Assembly: GCA_028284445.1 (NCBI GenBank)
Contig: JANQRS010000001.1
Span: forward strand, 104,118-168,117
DNA length: 64,000 nt
Source: Calditrichia bacterium
Lineage (GTDB): Bacteria > Calditrichota > Calditrichia > RBG-13-44-9 > J075
Direction of reading: 5' to 3'
The notes below the pieces were generated by a model. It saw nothing but the letters and a program-made list of their open reading frames with translations, made no database searches and was not told the origin of the DNA. A program made the translations under genes and the position numbers. Positions 17,359-24,787 of the stretch are shown here, one piece after another; position 1 is the first letter of the stretch; each line of letters begins with the position of its first letter.

Positions 17359-17973
17359 ATGAACTCAATATTTGATCCGGAATTCCAAAATAACGATATA
17401 AGCTCCAAGATCGTTTTTGCGTTGGAGCGTATCTCCCAGGTCTTCCGTGTCAATCTTTGGCGGGAAAACAAAAAGCATCGCTTGAGTCCTATTCAGATGC
17501 AGATTCTTATTTTTTTGCGCTACCAGGGACAGCATCTTCGAACCGTTACTCGCTTGGCAACAGAATTTAATATGACCAAGGCGACGATCAGCGATGCGGT
17601 GAGTTCCCTGGAACAGAAAGGGTTAATTATCAAGGAGCGTAATCCTGATGATGCACGTAGTTCTCTTTTGCAGGTTACTGCTGAAGGAAAAAAGACCGCC
17701 GGAGACATTGCTCTCTTTACGGAGGATTTGCGGTTACTCGTAGAGCAAATTACCAGCGTCGAAAAAGAAGTGGTCTTTAGGAATTTACTGATGGTGATCA
17801 GCAATCTGGAAGAGGCCGGTACTATTTCCCAACAGCGAATGTGCCAATCGTGTCAATATTTTCGCAAAGTGCCATCGGAAGATCGGGCATATTATTGCGC
17901 GTTACTGGAGCGTCCGCTAAGCGGGAGCGAATTGCGAATAGATTGTCCGGAACATCTAAAGATAACAGTATAG
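17359..17973 (+). CDS. MarR-family regulator with a C-terminal four-cysteine motif
   Basis: A 204-residue protein. The winged helix-turn-helix spans about 35-125: LSPIQMQILIFL, TRLATEFNMTKATISDAVSS as recognition region, then the wing RNPDDARSSLLQVTAEG. Beyond the usual MarR end there is a cysteine-rich tail, C162-xx-C165, C180 and C196, with the spacing of a zinc or iron-sulfur site. That suggests sensing of redox, metal or iron-sulfur status, by inference. The promoter and an overlapping operator lie upstream and a matching operator precedes the next gene, so it probably represses itself and that gene. Confidence 0.88.
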   Translation: MNSIFDPEFQNNDISSKIVFALERISQVFRVNLWRENKKHRLSPIQMQILIFLRYQGQHLRTVTRLATEFNMTKATISDAVSSLEQKGLIIKERNPDDARSSLLQVTAEGKKTAGDIALFTEDLRLLVEQITSVEKEVVFRNLLMVISNLEEAGTISQQRMCQSCQYFRKVPSEDRAYYCALLERPLSGSELRIDCPEHLKITV

Positions 17974-18091
17974 CAAATCATTGTCGATGTGCCGATTATC
18001 CCCTTCCATCCCCTCCGGGTGTAGATAGAAGGCGGATAACATCGACCTCATTTAACCAAAGCATTTTGTCTACAAAATTTTTTCGCCCAAA

Positions 18092-18111
18092 TTAGTTAGG
18101 AGTCCTACTAA
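18092..18111. promoter_or_regulatory. MarR-type operator, site 2
   Basis: TTAGTTAGGAGTCCTACTAA: arms TTAGT/ACTAA and AGGA/TCCT around a central G, with one extra T on the left. It shares its core with the site upstream of the marR gene and ends 18 bp before ATG 18130. Confidence 0.65.
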
Positions 18112-18129
18112 AAAAGAAAGGAAATAATT

Positions 18130-18885
18130 ATGAAAACTCACAAATGTGCTTCTTTACTAATGCCGCTACTTTTGCTTTTAGGTGCTTCGCACATATCAGT
18201 TAGTGCCCAGATTGCTGGTGAGCAGGAAGTTGCCTCGCTCAAAACCGCAGATATGGATATTCAAGAGGCTAGTGTCAAGTATGTAGACGATCTTGACCTG
18301 CTGGTATTTGAAATGAAGGTCCGTGGAAAAGCCGGGCAAACTGCACCAGATGCTCGCGGCGAAATGAATGGGGCGCCGGTACTTGGTTATGTGTTTCCGA
18401 CCAGTCTGAAATCCGAGGACGTTGGCTTCAATGCTGTTGAAGGCGTGGTCGCTCTGGCGATTACGGCGCATCCTGATTTTGACGATACACCCTTATGGGA
18501 TGAAAATAATGATCGCGACTATGCAAACGACGGGGTAATTTTTCATACCCATTGGGTGGTACTAAATCCGGACAAGCGGGTTGCCGGTGGACTGGCGGTC
18601 AAGCAGTTTGATAAGGAGCGAGATAAGGACGTTGTCCTCCCACCGACAAATCCCGGCATGCCGATGTATATGGACTCTCCGGGCTATTCGGTTGTTTTGA
18701 AAGATAACACTTTGAAAGTGCTCATTCCTGCGCAGCGTATTCATTACAAGACAGATTTTTCATTCGATGCTGTTGCTGCCTATATGGAGGTATCCATGGC
18801 GACTGATAAGCCGTTGCTTGGGGTTTATCAGGTATTCAAAGTGCTTTCAGGAGATCTAAGCTTGCCGTATACGGTTAAAAGGTAG
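18130..18885 (+). CDS. exported protein of unknown function under MarR-type control
   Basis: A 251-residue protein with a clear signal peptide (about 1-26, MPLLLLLGASHISVSA). The mature part is beta-rich: VKYVDDLDLLVFEMKVRGKA, then LGYVFPTSLKSEDVGF, GVVALAITAHPDFDDTPLWD and DGVIFHTHWVVLNPDKR, which contains an HTH triad that might bind a metal. I do not recognise a named family. The intergenic region from marR carries a copy of the regulator's operator, so expression should follow the same signal. AAAGGA precedes the ATG. A bidirectional hairpin separates it from the convergent desulfurase-like gene. Confidence 0.8.
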   Translation: MKTHKCASLLMPLLLLLGASHISVSAQIAGEQEVASLKTADMDIQEASVKYVDDLDLLVFEMKVRGKAGQTAPDARGEMNGAPVLGYVFPTSLKSEDVGFNAVEGVVALAITAHPDFDDTPLWDENNDRDYANDGVIFHTHWVVLNPDKRVAGGLAVKQFDKERDKDVVLPPTNPGMPMYMDSPGYSVVLKDNTLKVLIPAQRIHYKTDFSFDAVAAYMEVSMATDKPLLGVYQVFKVLSGDLSLPYTVKR

Positions 18886-18895
18886 GTAAGAAGAA

Positions 18896-18918
18896 ACCGG
18901 CTGCATGGAGCAGCCGGT
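18896..18918. terminator. bidirectional terminator between convergent genes
   Basis: ACCGGCTGC (18896-18904) pairs with GCAGCCGGT (18910-18918), loop ATGGA. It lies between the stops at 18885 and 18925; TATTTT follows on the right. Confidence 0.8.
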
Positions 18919-18924
18919 GATATT

Positions 18925-20346
18925 TTACAAGCAGAAGTAAGAATCAAATTCCGGTTCAGCGGTTTTAAGAAAGAATTCCCCGGTCTGCGGATCCTCTTCG
19001 TACTCGCCTTTCCACTCCTTTTTCACAATCATGTCCAGGCAGTCAATAAAGCGGTCGATTTCTGCTTCAGTATTGTAGATGCCGAAACTGACCCGCACTG
19101 CACCCGGCAAATCAAACTTCCGGCGGGTAAAGATCTTTTCTTCCATCACCTTGGCTTCTGCATCAGAGCATTGTAACAGGTGCTTCATATAAGGCTGAGC
19201 GCAGAAACAGCCGTTGCGTACACCAATGCCCGCTTCGTGACTAAGAATTGCTGCAACCAGGGCGTTGGGAATGCCACGGACGTTGAAGGCGATAACGCCG
19301 AGTCGGTCGTCTAAGTCGTTGGGATCAACGCCACCATAAATCGTAACTGTCGGAAAGTCTTGCAGCTTTTCCAGGATGTAGCGGGTGAGACGTTCTTCAT
19401 GTGCCGCTACCTTATCCATGCCAATTTCTTCCAATACTAACAAGGCTTTGGCCAGGCCGATGATACCTGCGGTATTCGGACTTCCGGCTTCTTCTTTCTC
19501 CGGCACTTCTGCCCAGTAGGTGTAGTCGAGAGAAACAACATCAACCGTGCCGCCGCCAACCATGTCCGGTTCACCTTGCAGGAAGACGTCTTTATCACCA
19601 ATAAGGACACCCGCGCCAAGCGGGGCATAAATCTTGTGAGCGGAGAATGCCAGGAAGTCGATATGACCGGGATCGTCCGGTGGTCGCATATCAACCCTGC
19701 GGTGGGGCATTAGTTGAGCTGCATCTACCATGATTTTGACGCCATACCGATGGCAAATTTCGGCAAGACGATGAATGTCGTTGACCCAGCCACTGACATT
19801 GGACGCGCCGGTTACAGCAAATAGACCGACCTTGGGACCATAATTTTCCAGCTTGGCAATCAAGTCTTCTTCAGACAGGCGACCATTCTCGTCGACTTCG
19901 ACGTGTTTTACATTGGCCTGATTCCGCCAGGGCAAATCGTTGGAATGATGCTCCATCTTGCTAACCAAAACGATTTGTTTACCATCCATTGTCAGGCGAT
20001 GGGCCAACTTATTGATTGCCTCCGTAGCGTTTTTACCAAAAATAATCGCGTGGTCATCCGGATTGACATTCACAAAGCGGGCGACGATTTCCCGGCAGTG
20101 CTCGTGGAGCCGGGAACAAAGTTGAGATTTAAAGCCGGTACCGCGATGGACGCTGCTGTACCATTCCATAAACTCATTCACCTTGTCCAGTACCGGAGAC
20201 AGGATGGGTGTACTGGCCCCGTTATCGAAATAAATATAAGGCGCTTTAGTGCCATCAAACAGCGGGACTTCTTTGCCATGACCCACGACAAAATCGCGGA
20301 CATTGTCAATCGTAATACCGAGACGCTGATCCAGCCCACCTTTCAT
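18925..20346 (-). CDS. cysteine desulfurase-like class V aminotransferase
   Basis: A 473-residue PLP enzyme. Marks are FDNGASTPI (40-48), EHHSNDLPW (132-140), the PLP-ring aspartate in VDAAQ (208), the Schiff-base lysine in SAHKIYAPLGAG (K238), and RNGCFCAQPY with cysteines 380 and 382 at the place of the persulfide-carrying cysteine of SufS-type enzymes. It is longer than SufS (about 410) through a C-terminal tail ending EPEFDSYFCL. No suf or isc partner gene adjoins, so general Fe-S assembly is not certain and a more specialised desulfurase or a selenocysteine-lyase relative is possible. AGGAGG lies upstream of ATG 20346. Confidence 0.88.
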   Translation of the reverse strand: MKGGLDQRLGITIDNVRDFVVGHGKEVPLFDGTKAPYIYFDNGASTPILSPVLDKVNEFMEWYSSVHRGTGFKSQLCSRLHEHCREIVARFVNVNPDDHAIIFGKNATEAINKLAHRLTMDGKQIVLVSKMEHHSNDLPWRNQANVKHVEVDENGRLSEEDLIAKLENYGPKVGLFAVTGASNVSGWVNDIHRLAEICHRYGVKIMVDAAQLMPHRRVDMRPPDDPGHIDFLAFSAHKIYAPLGAGVLIGDKDVFLQGEPDMVGGGTVDVVSLDYTYWAEVPEKEEAGSPNTAGIIGLAKALLVLEEIGMDKVAAHEERLTRYILEKLQDFPTVTIYGGVDPNDLDDRLGVIAFNVRGIPNALVAAILSHEAGIGVRNGCFCAQPYMKHLLQCSDAEAKVMEEKIFTRRKFDLPGAVRVSFGIYNTEAEIDRFIDCLDMIVKKEWKGEYEEDPQTGEFFLKTAEPEFDSYFCL

Positions 20347-20454
20347 ATGCGTTCCTCCTGTATAAATTCAAGGACTGAAATTTCCAAAAAAGTCGGGACA
20401 TAAACACGGGCTTTTTTAATTATCGGCGCCGCTAATCGATGGCTTCAAGATCGA

Positions 20455-21516
20455 TTAAAAGAGTTTTAGTTGGACCGAGCCGGGACGCCGGAAAGCGTCC
20501 TTCGAGAGTGTCAGGCGTGGACGATCCAATCCCAGTCCCGCACGGTGACAGGCGGCTTTAAACAAGGTGTTGATTTGATCCGCAAATACCCCATTGCCAC
20601 GCATGCGATCATGAAATTGGCTGATATTTAATTTGCCATCACGCATGGAGCGGATGCGGTTTAGCACTTTCTCCTTACGATCCGGATAATATCTTCCCAG
20701 CCAGGATTGGAATAGATCGCCAATGCCATAAGGCAGGCGTAACATGACATAGTAGGCATGTGTTGCGCCAGCCTCGGCTGCTGCTGCGATGATGTCCGGG
20801 ATTTCGTGATCGGTTAAACCCGGAATAACCGGGGCCACCATTACGACGGTGGGAATGCCGGCTGCAGATAGTTTGCGAATTGCCTCGAGACGACGCTGTG
20901 GATGGGATGCGCGCGGTTCCATTCGACGGGCTAACTCTCCATCCAGGGTTGTAATTGAGAGGGCAACCATCGCTGCTTGGTTCTCCGCAAGTTCGCTGAT
21001 ATAGTCAATATCGCGGGTCACCATGTGATTTTTCGTGACGATGCCGACCGGATTGCGGAATTCGGCAAGCACCTGCAGACAGGAACGTGTAATCCGGAAA
21101 TGCTTTTCGGCTGGTTGGTATGGGTCGGTGACGCCGCTGATGCCAATGGTTTGCGGCACCCAGCGTTTGGCCATCAGCTGTTTGCGTAGCAATTCGCCGG
21201 CGTTGCGTTTCACAAAGATCTTTGATTCGAAGTCAAGTCCAGCAGAGAGTTCGAAATATTCATGGGTAGGGCGGGCATAGCAGTAAACACAGCCATGCTC
21301 GCAGCCCCGATAGGGGTTGATACTGACGTCGAAGGGAATATCCGGACTGTTGTTGCGGGCCAGAATGGTTTGGCTGGCATCTTCATAAAATACGGTTTTC
21401 AAACCGCTTTCATGCGCTTCCGCTGTATCATCCGCTTCGTAATCAATCTTTACAAATCTACTGGCTGGATTCTCAGCGGTTCCGCGACCTTTGGGATAGA
21501 GCTTCAGGGCTTCCAT
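20455..21516 (-). CDS. PA0069-family radical SAM protein
   Basis: A 353-residue protein; ATG 21516 has a perfect AGGAGG seven bases before it, so the longer frame from 21585 is rejected. The radical-SAM cysteines are in RGCEHGCVYCYARPTHEY (about 73-90), followed by GVTDPYQPAEKHFRITR, VALSITTLDGELARRMEPRA and PVIPGLTDHEI, all typical of the PA0069/Rv2578c group related to spore photoproduct lyase. A DNA-lesion or nucleic-acid role has been guessed for the family but the substrate is unknown. It is likely cotranscribed with, or placed just downstream of, nothing else on this strand within 250 bp. Confidence 0.88.
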   Translation of the reverse strand: MEALKLYPKGRGTAENPASRFVKIDYEADDTAEAHESGLKTVFYEDASQTILARNNSPDIPFDVSINPYRGCEHGCVYCYARPTHEYFELSAGLDFESKIFVKRNAGELLRKQLMAKRWVPQTIGISGVTDPYQPAEKHFRITRSCLQVLAEFRNPVGIVTKNHMVTRDIDYISELAENQAAMVALSITTLDGELARRMEPRASHPQRRLEAIRKLSAAGIPTVVMVAPVIPGLTDHEIPDIIAAAAEAGATHAYYVMLRLPYGIGDLFQSWLGRYYPDRKEKVLNRIRSMRDGKLNISQFHDRMRGNGVFADQINTLFKAACHRAGLGLDRPRLTLSKDAFRRPGSVQLKLF

Positions 21517-21667
21517 TTTATTCCCTCCTTGTGAGAAGTTATTGCTCTCAACAATATAAGGAATAAAACGGGGATAAGTGAACAAAAATATACTAAAATT
21601 GCTTTCGTGGATTTTCTCTTACAATACGTTTGAAAAGTATTCTGGGCTATCAAATATGATATCCAGG

Positions 21668-21747
21668 CTTGTCATTTCCGCATGTTTCTAGTGGAAATCC
21701 ATTTTTTGAAGCTCTGGATTCCCGATAAAAGCATTCGGGAACGACAA
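21668..21747. repeat. dispersed repeat, core-only copy C
   Basis: CTTGTC (21668-21673) and GACAAG (21742-21747) bracket two hairpins: ATTTCC...GGAAAT and TTCCCGA...TTCGGGAA. It matches the cores of the elements at 9788-9977 and 22700-22978 but lacks their outer arms. Confidence 0.65.
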
Positions 21748-21794
21748 GAAGCAACTTTCCAAACACACTCTTAAAGGGGATTTGGGGATATGAA

Positions 21795-22121
21795 TTATTC
21801 TTCCAGCAGATTCTTCAAACGATTAAGTCGCTTGTCCCATTGTTGGTTGATTAGAAACTCCAATGCTGATAACGCTTTCAGAGGTGCCGGATTGAGCGTG
21901 AATAATTTGTCGCGACCTTCTTGGTGCACCGACACCAAACCGGCATTTTTCAGGATTGTGATATGTTTGAGAAGCCCCTGGCGCGTCATCGGGTATTCAT
22001 CCGTTAGCTGGGTTGCGGTTCTTGGACTGTTTTCCGCCAGGTTGAGCAATATGCTGCGGCGGACCGGGTCGGCCACCGCAGCAAAAATCGGCGGATCATC
22101 CTTCAGGTAAGGTAATTGCAT
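21795..22121 (-). CDS. ArsR-family winged-helix regulator paired with an AHSA1 gene
   Basis: A 108-residue single-domain regulator: VADPVRRSILLNLAENSPRT (about 16-35), helix-turn-helix TATQLTDEYPMTRQGLLKHI, and wing LVSVHQEGRDKLFTLNP. No cysteine or histidine metal cluster is present, as in the ArsR subgroup that accompanies SRPBCC/AHSA1 proteins. It lies 27 bp downstream of the AHSA1 gene, and a palindrome fitting an ArsR operator sits at the operon's promoter (22624-22641), so it probably represses the pair. Confidence 0.9.
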   Translation of the reverse strand: MQLPYLKDDPPIFAAVADPVRRSILLNLAENSPRTATQLTDEYPMTRQGLLKHITILKNAGLVSVHQEGRDKLFTLNPAPLKALSALEFLINQQWDKRLNRLKNLLEE

Positions 22122-22148
22122 GATCGCTTTTCCTGGGTTTTACTGTGA

Positions 22149-22610
22149 TCAGAAACCGCTTGGATTGGGCAATGGGCGTCCCTCAATCACCGCAGCAATA
22201 TTACCAAGCATCGTATCAAATGCTGGATCTGACTGATCGACCATTTTCTGAAAGGCTTCTGTCATTTCGTTGCCATAACCGGTATAGAGCATTGTTAAAT
22301 GGGTGCCGGTCCCGTCTTCGCTGAGCAAATAAGTGGTTCGGTTCTCCGGGTGATTTGGCAGGTTCTCTGCGCCATGCCAAACCACCCGGTGAGGTGGGTC
22401 GATTTCTTCCAGCACGCTTACATATAGCTCTGCGCCGCTCTCCGGGTGACGAACGAATAGCCGCCCGCCGACAGCCAGCTCGGTTAATACCCAGGGAGTC
22501 CCTGGTGAAAACCACTTCTCGATTATTGCCGGGTCTGTTATCGCCTCCCATACTTTCAAAATAGGGGCTTCAATACGGATTTCTTTTTTGATTTCAAAAA
22601 TTTGAGGCAT
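22149..22610 (-). CDS. SRPBCC/AHSA1-domain protein
   Basis: A 153-residue START-like domain: IRIEAPILKVWEAITDPAII (about 11-30), EKWFSPGTPW, GGRLFVRHPESG, PPHRVVWHG and the long C-terminal helix. Such proteins have a hydrophobic pocket and often follow or precede an ArsR regulator; the ligand is unknown. The start at 22610 has GGAG upstream, and the promoter and operator lie immediately before. A longer frame to 22769 would translate dispersed-repeat sequence and is rejected. First gene of a two-gene operon with ArsR. Confidence 0.9.
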   Translation of the reverse strand: MPQIFEIKKEIRIEAPILKVWEAITDPAIIEKWFSPGTPWVLTELAVGGRLFVRHPESGAELYVSVLEEIDPPHRVVWHGAENLPNHPENRTTYLLSEDGTGTHLTMLYTGYGNEMTEAFQKMVDQSDPAFDTMLGNIAAVIEGRPLPNPSGF

Positions 22611-22623
22611 ATTGATCTCCATT

Positions 22624-22641
22624 TGCAACTTTTTGGTTGCA
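22624..22641. promoter_or_regulatory. palindromic ArsR-type operator
   Basis: TGCAAC-N6-GTTGCA covers the expected transcription start of the AHSA1-arsR operon, just after its -10 box. Confidence 0.6.
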
Positions 22642-22644
22642 CAA

Positions 22645-22673
22645 AATATAGCTGATGAAATTGGTAAAGTCAA
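22645..22673 (-). promoter_or_regulatory. sigma70-like promoter of the AHSA1-arsR operon
   Basis: Read leftward: TTGACT (22673-22668), 17 bp, TATATT (22650-22645), followed by the operator. Confidence 0.65.
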
Positions 22674-22699
22674 TACCTGATCACTACATCGCCCAAAAT

Positions 22700-22978
22700 C
22701 CAAATTCCAACAGGAAAAATTCCAAATCGCTACTGCATAATATTCAAATTCCAACAAGAAAAATTCCAAAAATACGCAGGACTATGCTTCGTTTGTCATT
22801 CCCGCATACTTTAGCGGGAATCCACTCTCCGAAACTACGGATGCCCGATAACGAGGTACGGACATGCAACAACCATTGGTACAAATATTCGATCAGTGTC
22901 AAAGAACGTTGAAGTTTGGGGCTGCTTCCTTAGTTATTTGGAATTTTTCCTGTTGGAATTTTTCCTGTTGGAATTTGG
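22700..22978. repeat. composite dispersed repeat with 26-bp perfect terminal inverted repeats, copy B
   Basis: The ends 22700-22725 and 22953-22978 are exact reverse complements (26 nt, core CCAACAGGAAAAATTCC). Inside are a second partial arm unit on each side (tandem copies near 22745-22768 and 22938-22952), and a core at about 22792-22866 with ATTCCCGC...GCGGGAAT. Homologous to copy A (9788-9977). It fills the gap between the AHSA1 promoter and the methyltransferase gene. Confidence 0.75.
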
Positions 22979-22987
22979 AGGATGTTC

Positions 22988-23557
22988 TCACAGCCACACC
23001 ATGCGCATAAAGAAGATGAGATGAATCGCAAACATGCTGATAAGGGTGCTTTTCTCGGATAAGAGTGCGGCAGAATAGTCTGTCGGTGCAGCACTGCCGG
23101 ACTTGAAGGGCATGATGCGAGGGATAATGCAGGGCACTTCTTTGCGGTAATCAAGATACAGGTCGCCGAATAGATCTTGCAAGGTCGCTTCTTCTACGCG
23201 GACGATTAAGTAGTATTGCAGTCCAAAATATATCCAAACGAAGAGCAGCATCCAGGGCATCCAAATGTTGGCAACAATCGTGGTGCCGGTATAAAGGAGC
23301 ATGTTGGCCAGATAGAGTGGGTTGCGAAGGTGGGCATAGGGGCCGTTGGTGACCAGGCTTTCTGCAGCGATCTCCCTGCTGCGTGTTTCTCCACCGACAT
23401 GCGCCACGCCCCAAATTCGCAAGAATTCCCCAATTAGCAGAAAGACACCACCTGTCAGAAACGATGCAACTGTTGGCTTTGCAAGCACCACAAAAAGGAG
23501 AACAATGGGGTACGGCGTAATGCCGCGATATTTAAAAAGAAGCTGCCCTGATTCCAT
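22988..23557 (-). CDS. isoprenylcysteine carboxyl methyltransferase-like membrane protein
   Basis: A 189-residue protein with about five hydrophobic helices. The SAM-binding ICMT/phospholipid methyltransferase signature is present: LVTNGPYAHLRNPLYLANML (about 68-87), the conserved RVEEATLQDLFGDLYLDYRK with EE and Y residues (about 120-139), and VPCIIPRI. The first membrane pair is normal, while the C-terminal tail (SGSAAPTDYSA, then a last TM) is an extension. It methylates a lipid-soluble substrate at the membrane, identity unknown. No clear ribosome site precedes ATG 23557. Confidence 0.8.
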   Translation of the reverse strand: MESGQLLFKYRGITPYPIVLLFVVLAKPTVASFLTGGVFLLIGEFLRIWGVAHVGGETRSREIAAESLVTNGPYAHLRNPLYLANMLLYTGTTIVANIWMPWMLLFVWIYFGLQYYLIVRVEEATLQDLFGDLYLDYRKEVPCIIPRIMPFKSGSAAPTDYSAALLSEKSTLISMFAIHLIFFMRMVWL

Positions 23558-23697
23558 GATGTGTTATCAAATTATCGTCTATCCGGGGTGTCTCGCTTAA
23601 AAAATGCAAGAAATAATACTGCGGGTAAGAGACTTTCGGAAGGGAATAAAATATTAGAGTTAGAAGCTTGAATGGAAAAACAGCCTTATAACTGACT

Positions 23698-23738
23698 ATC
23701 CCCTCTCTATCTCCCTCCAGGGGAGATAGAGAGGGGAT
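23698..23738. repeat. long C/G-rich palindrome, family P copy 1
   Basis: Perfect 18-bp arms 23698-23715 and 23721-23738 with loop TCCAG; core CTCTATCTCCC/GGGAGATAGAG. It lies 29 bp after the stop of the Gfo/Idh gene. Related copies are at 39097-39137 and 57881-57927. It would work as a terminator hairpin. Confidence 0.75.
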
Positions 23739-23767
23739 TACCCTAAAAATTAACGCTAGAATTCAGG

Positions 23768-24787
23768 CTATATATCCCAATGTTTTTTGACCAGCTCCGT
23801 ATGTTCATTGATGCTGGCCATAATTTGGTCAGCCACTGCCAGAGCCCGGCGGCCATCTTCACCGCTCACTGCCGGCGACAGATCATTAATGATTGCCTCA
23901 CAAAAAAGCTTCAATTCATAGCGGAGGGGGTTGATTTCAATTTTGTTCATGCGCGTATAGAGAATTTCCCGTTTTTCTGCCCCGGCTTCGATTTGTCCGA
24001 GGGTCATTGCCGGGGTTTCGCTCTCAAAATCAAATTTTCCCTGTTTGAGATAGAAGATCTCCGAAGCGCCTTTCACAAAGTCGACGGAAATGTAGGCATT
24101 GGGCTCAAAGAAACGCATTTTGCGCATGCCGGTAGCGGAAATCCGGCTGGCGGTCACGTTGGCGACGCAGCCGTTTTCAAACACAATGCGGCAATTGGCG
24201 ATGTCTGCTGTTGGCGATATCACCGACATGCCGCTGGCGTGTAAGCCACGCACCGGACTCTTTACGAAGCTGAGAATCAGATCGATATCATGGATCATTA
24301 AATCCAGCACGACTGCGACGTCGGTACCACGCGGGTTGAAGTTCGCCATACGGTGAGCTTCAATAAAGAGCGGATTGATTTCCAGCGGTTCCAGCGCCAT
24401 GATAGCGGGGTTAAAGCGTTCGATATGCCCAATTTGAATTTTGCATTGTTTTGCCTTGGCGAGAGCTAGCAATTCATCTGCCTGGGCAACCGTTTCCGTC
24501 ATCGGTTTTTCCATAAAAATATGCCGTCCGGCATTGAGAGCTTGCTTTGCGTATTGATAATGGAAACCGGTAGGGGTGACGATGCTGATCGCATCGCAGG
24601 CATCAAGCAGGGTTTCAAAACTCTCAAACACAGGCACGCTGAATTCGTCGCCAATGGTTTTGCTGCGCTCGATGCTATTGTCATAAATACCAACCAGCAC
24701 AGCTTCGTCGACCTCTTTCAACTGCATCACGTGGAGCCGGCCTAAATGACCAACCCCAACAACGCCAATTTTTACCTGTTCTGTCAC
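23768..24787 (-). CDS. Gfo/Idh/MocA-family NAD(P)-dependent oxidoreductase
   Basis: A 339-residue protein with an N-terminal Rossmann fold, KIGVVGVGHLGRLHVMQLKE (about 6-25), then SIVTPTGFHYQYAKQALNAG, the catalytic-lysine motif FMEKPMTETV (about 91-100) and IGHIERFNPA (about 119-128), and the C-terminal sheet domain. It is similar to sugar or UDP-sugar dehydrogenases; the substrate is not determined. GTG 24787 shares its G with the TAG of the GWxTD gene, so translation is coupled to that secreted protein, an arrangement without an obvious metabolic reading. Confidence 0.9.
   Translation of the reverse strand: MTEQVKIGVVGVGHLGRLHVMQLKEVDEAVLVGIYDNSIERSKTIGDEFSVPVFESFETLLDACDAISIVTPTGFHYQYAKQALNAGRHIFMEKPMTETVAQADELLALAKAKQCKIQIGHIERFNPAIMALEPLEINPLFIEAHRMANFNPRGTDVAVVLDLMIHDIDLILSFVKSPVRGLHASGMSVISPTADIANCRIVFENGCVANVTASRISATGMRKMRFFEPNAYISVDFVKGASEIFYLKQGKFDFESETPAMTLGQIEAGAEKREILYTRMNKIEINPLRYELKLFCEAIINDLSPAVSGEDGRRALAVADQIMASINEHTELVKKHWDI

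Noticed and set aside
20347..20375. TTGGAA-17-TATACA as promoter of the desulfurase-like gene
   Set aside because: The -10 box would abut the ribosome site, so transcripts from it would lack AGGAGG.
22611..22769. N-terminal extension of the AHSA1 protein
   Set aside because: The extra codons translate the promoter, operator and the dispersed repeat; a proper ribosome site precedes 22610.
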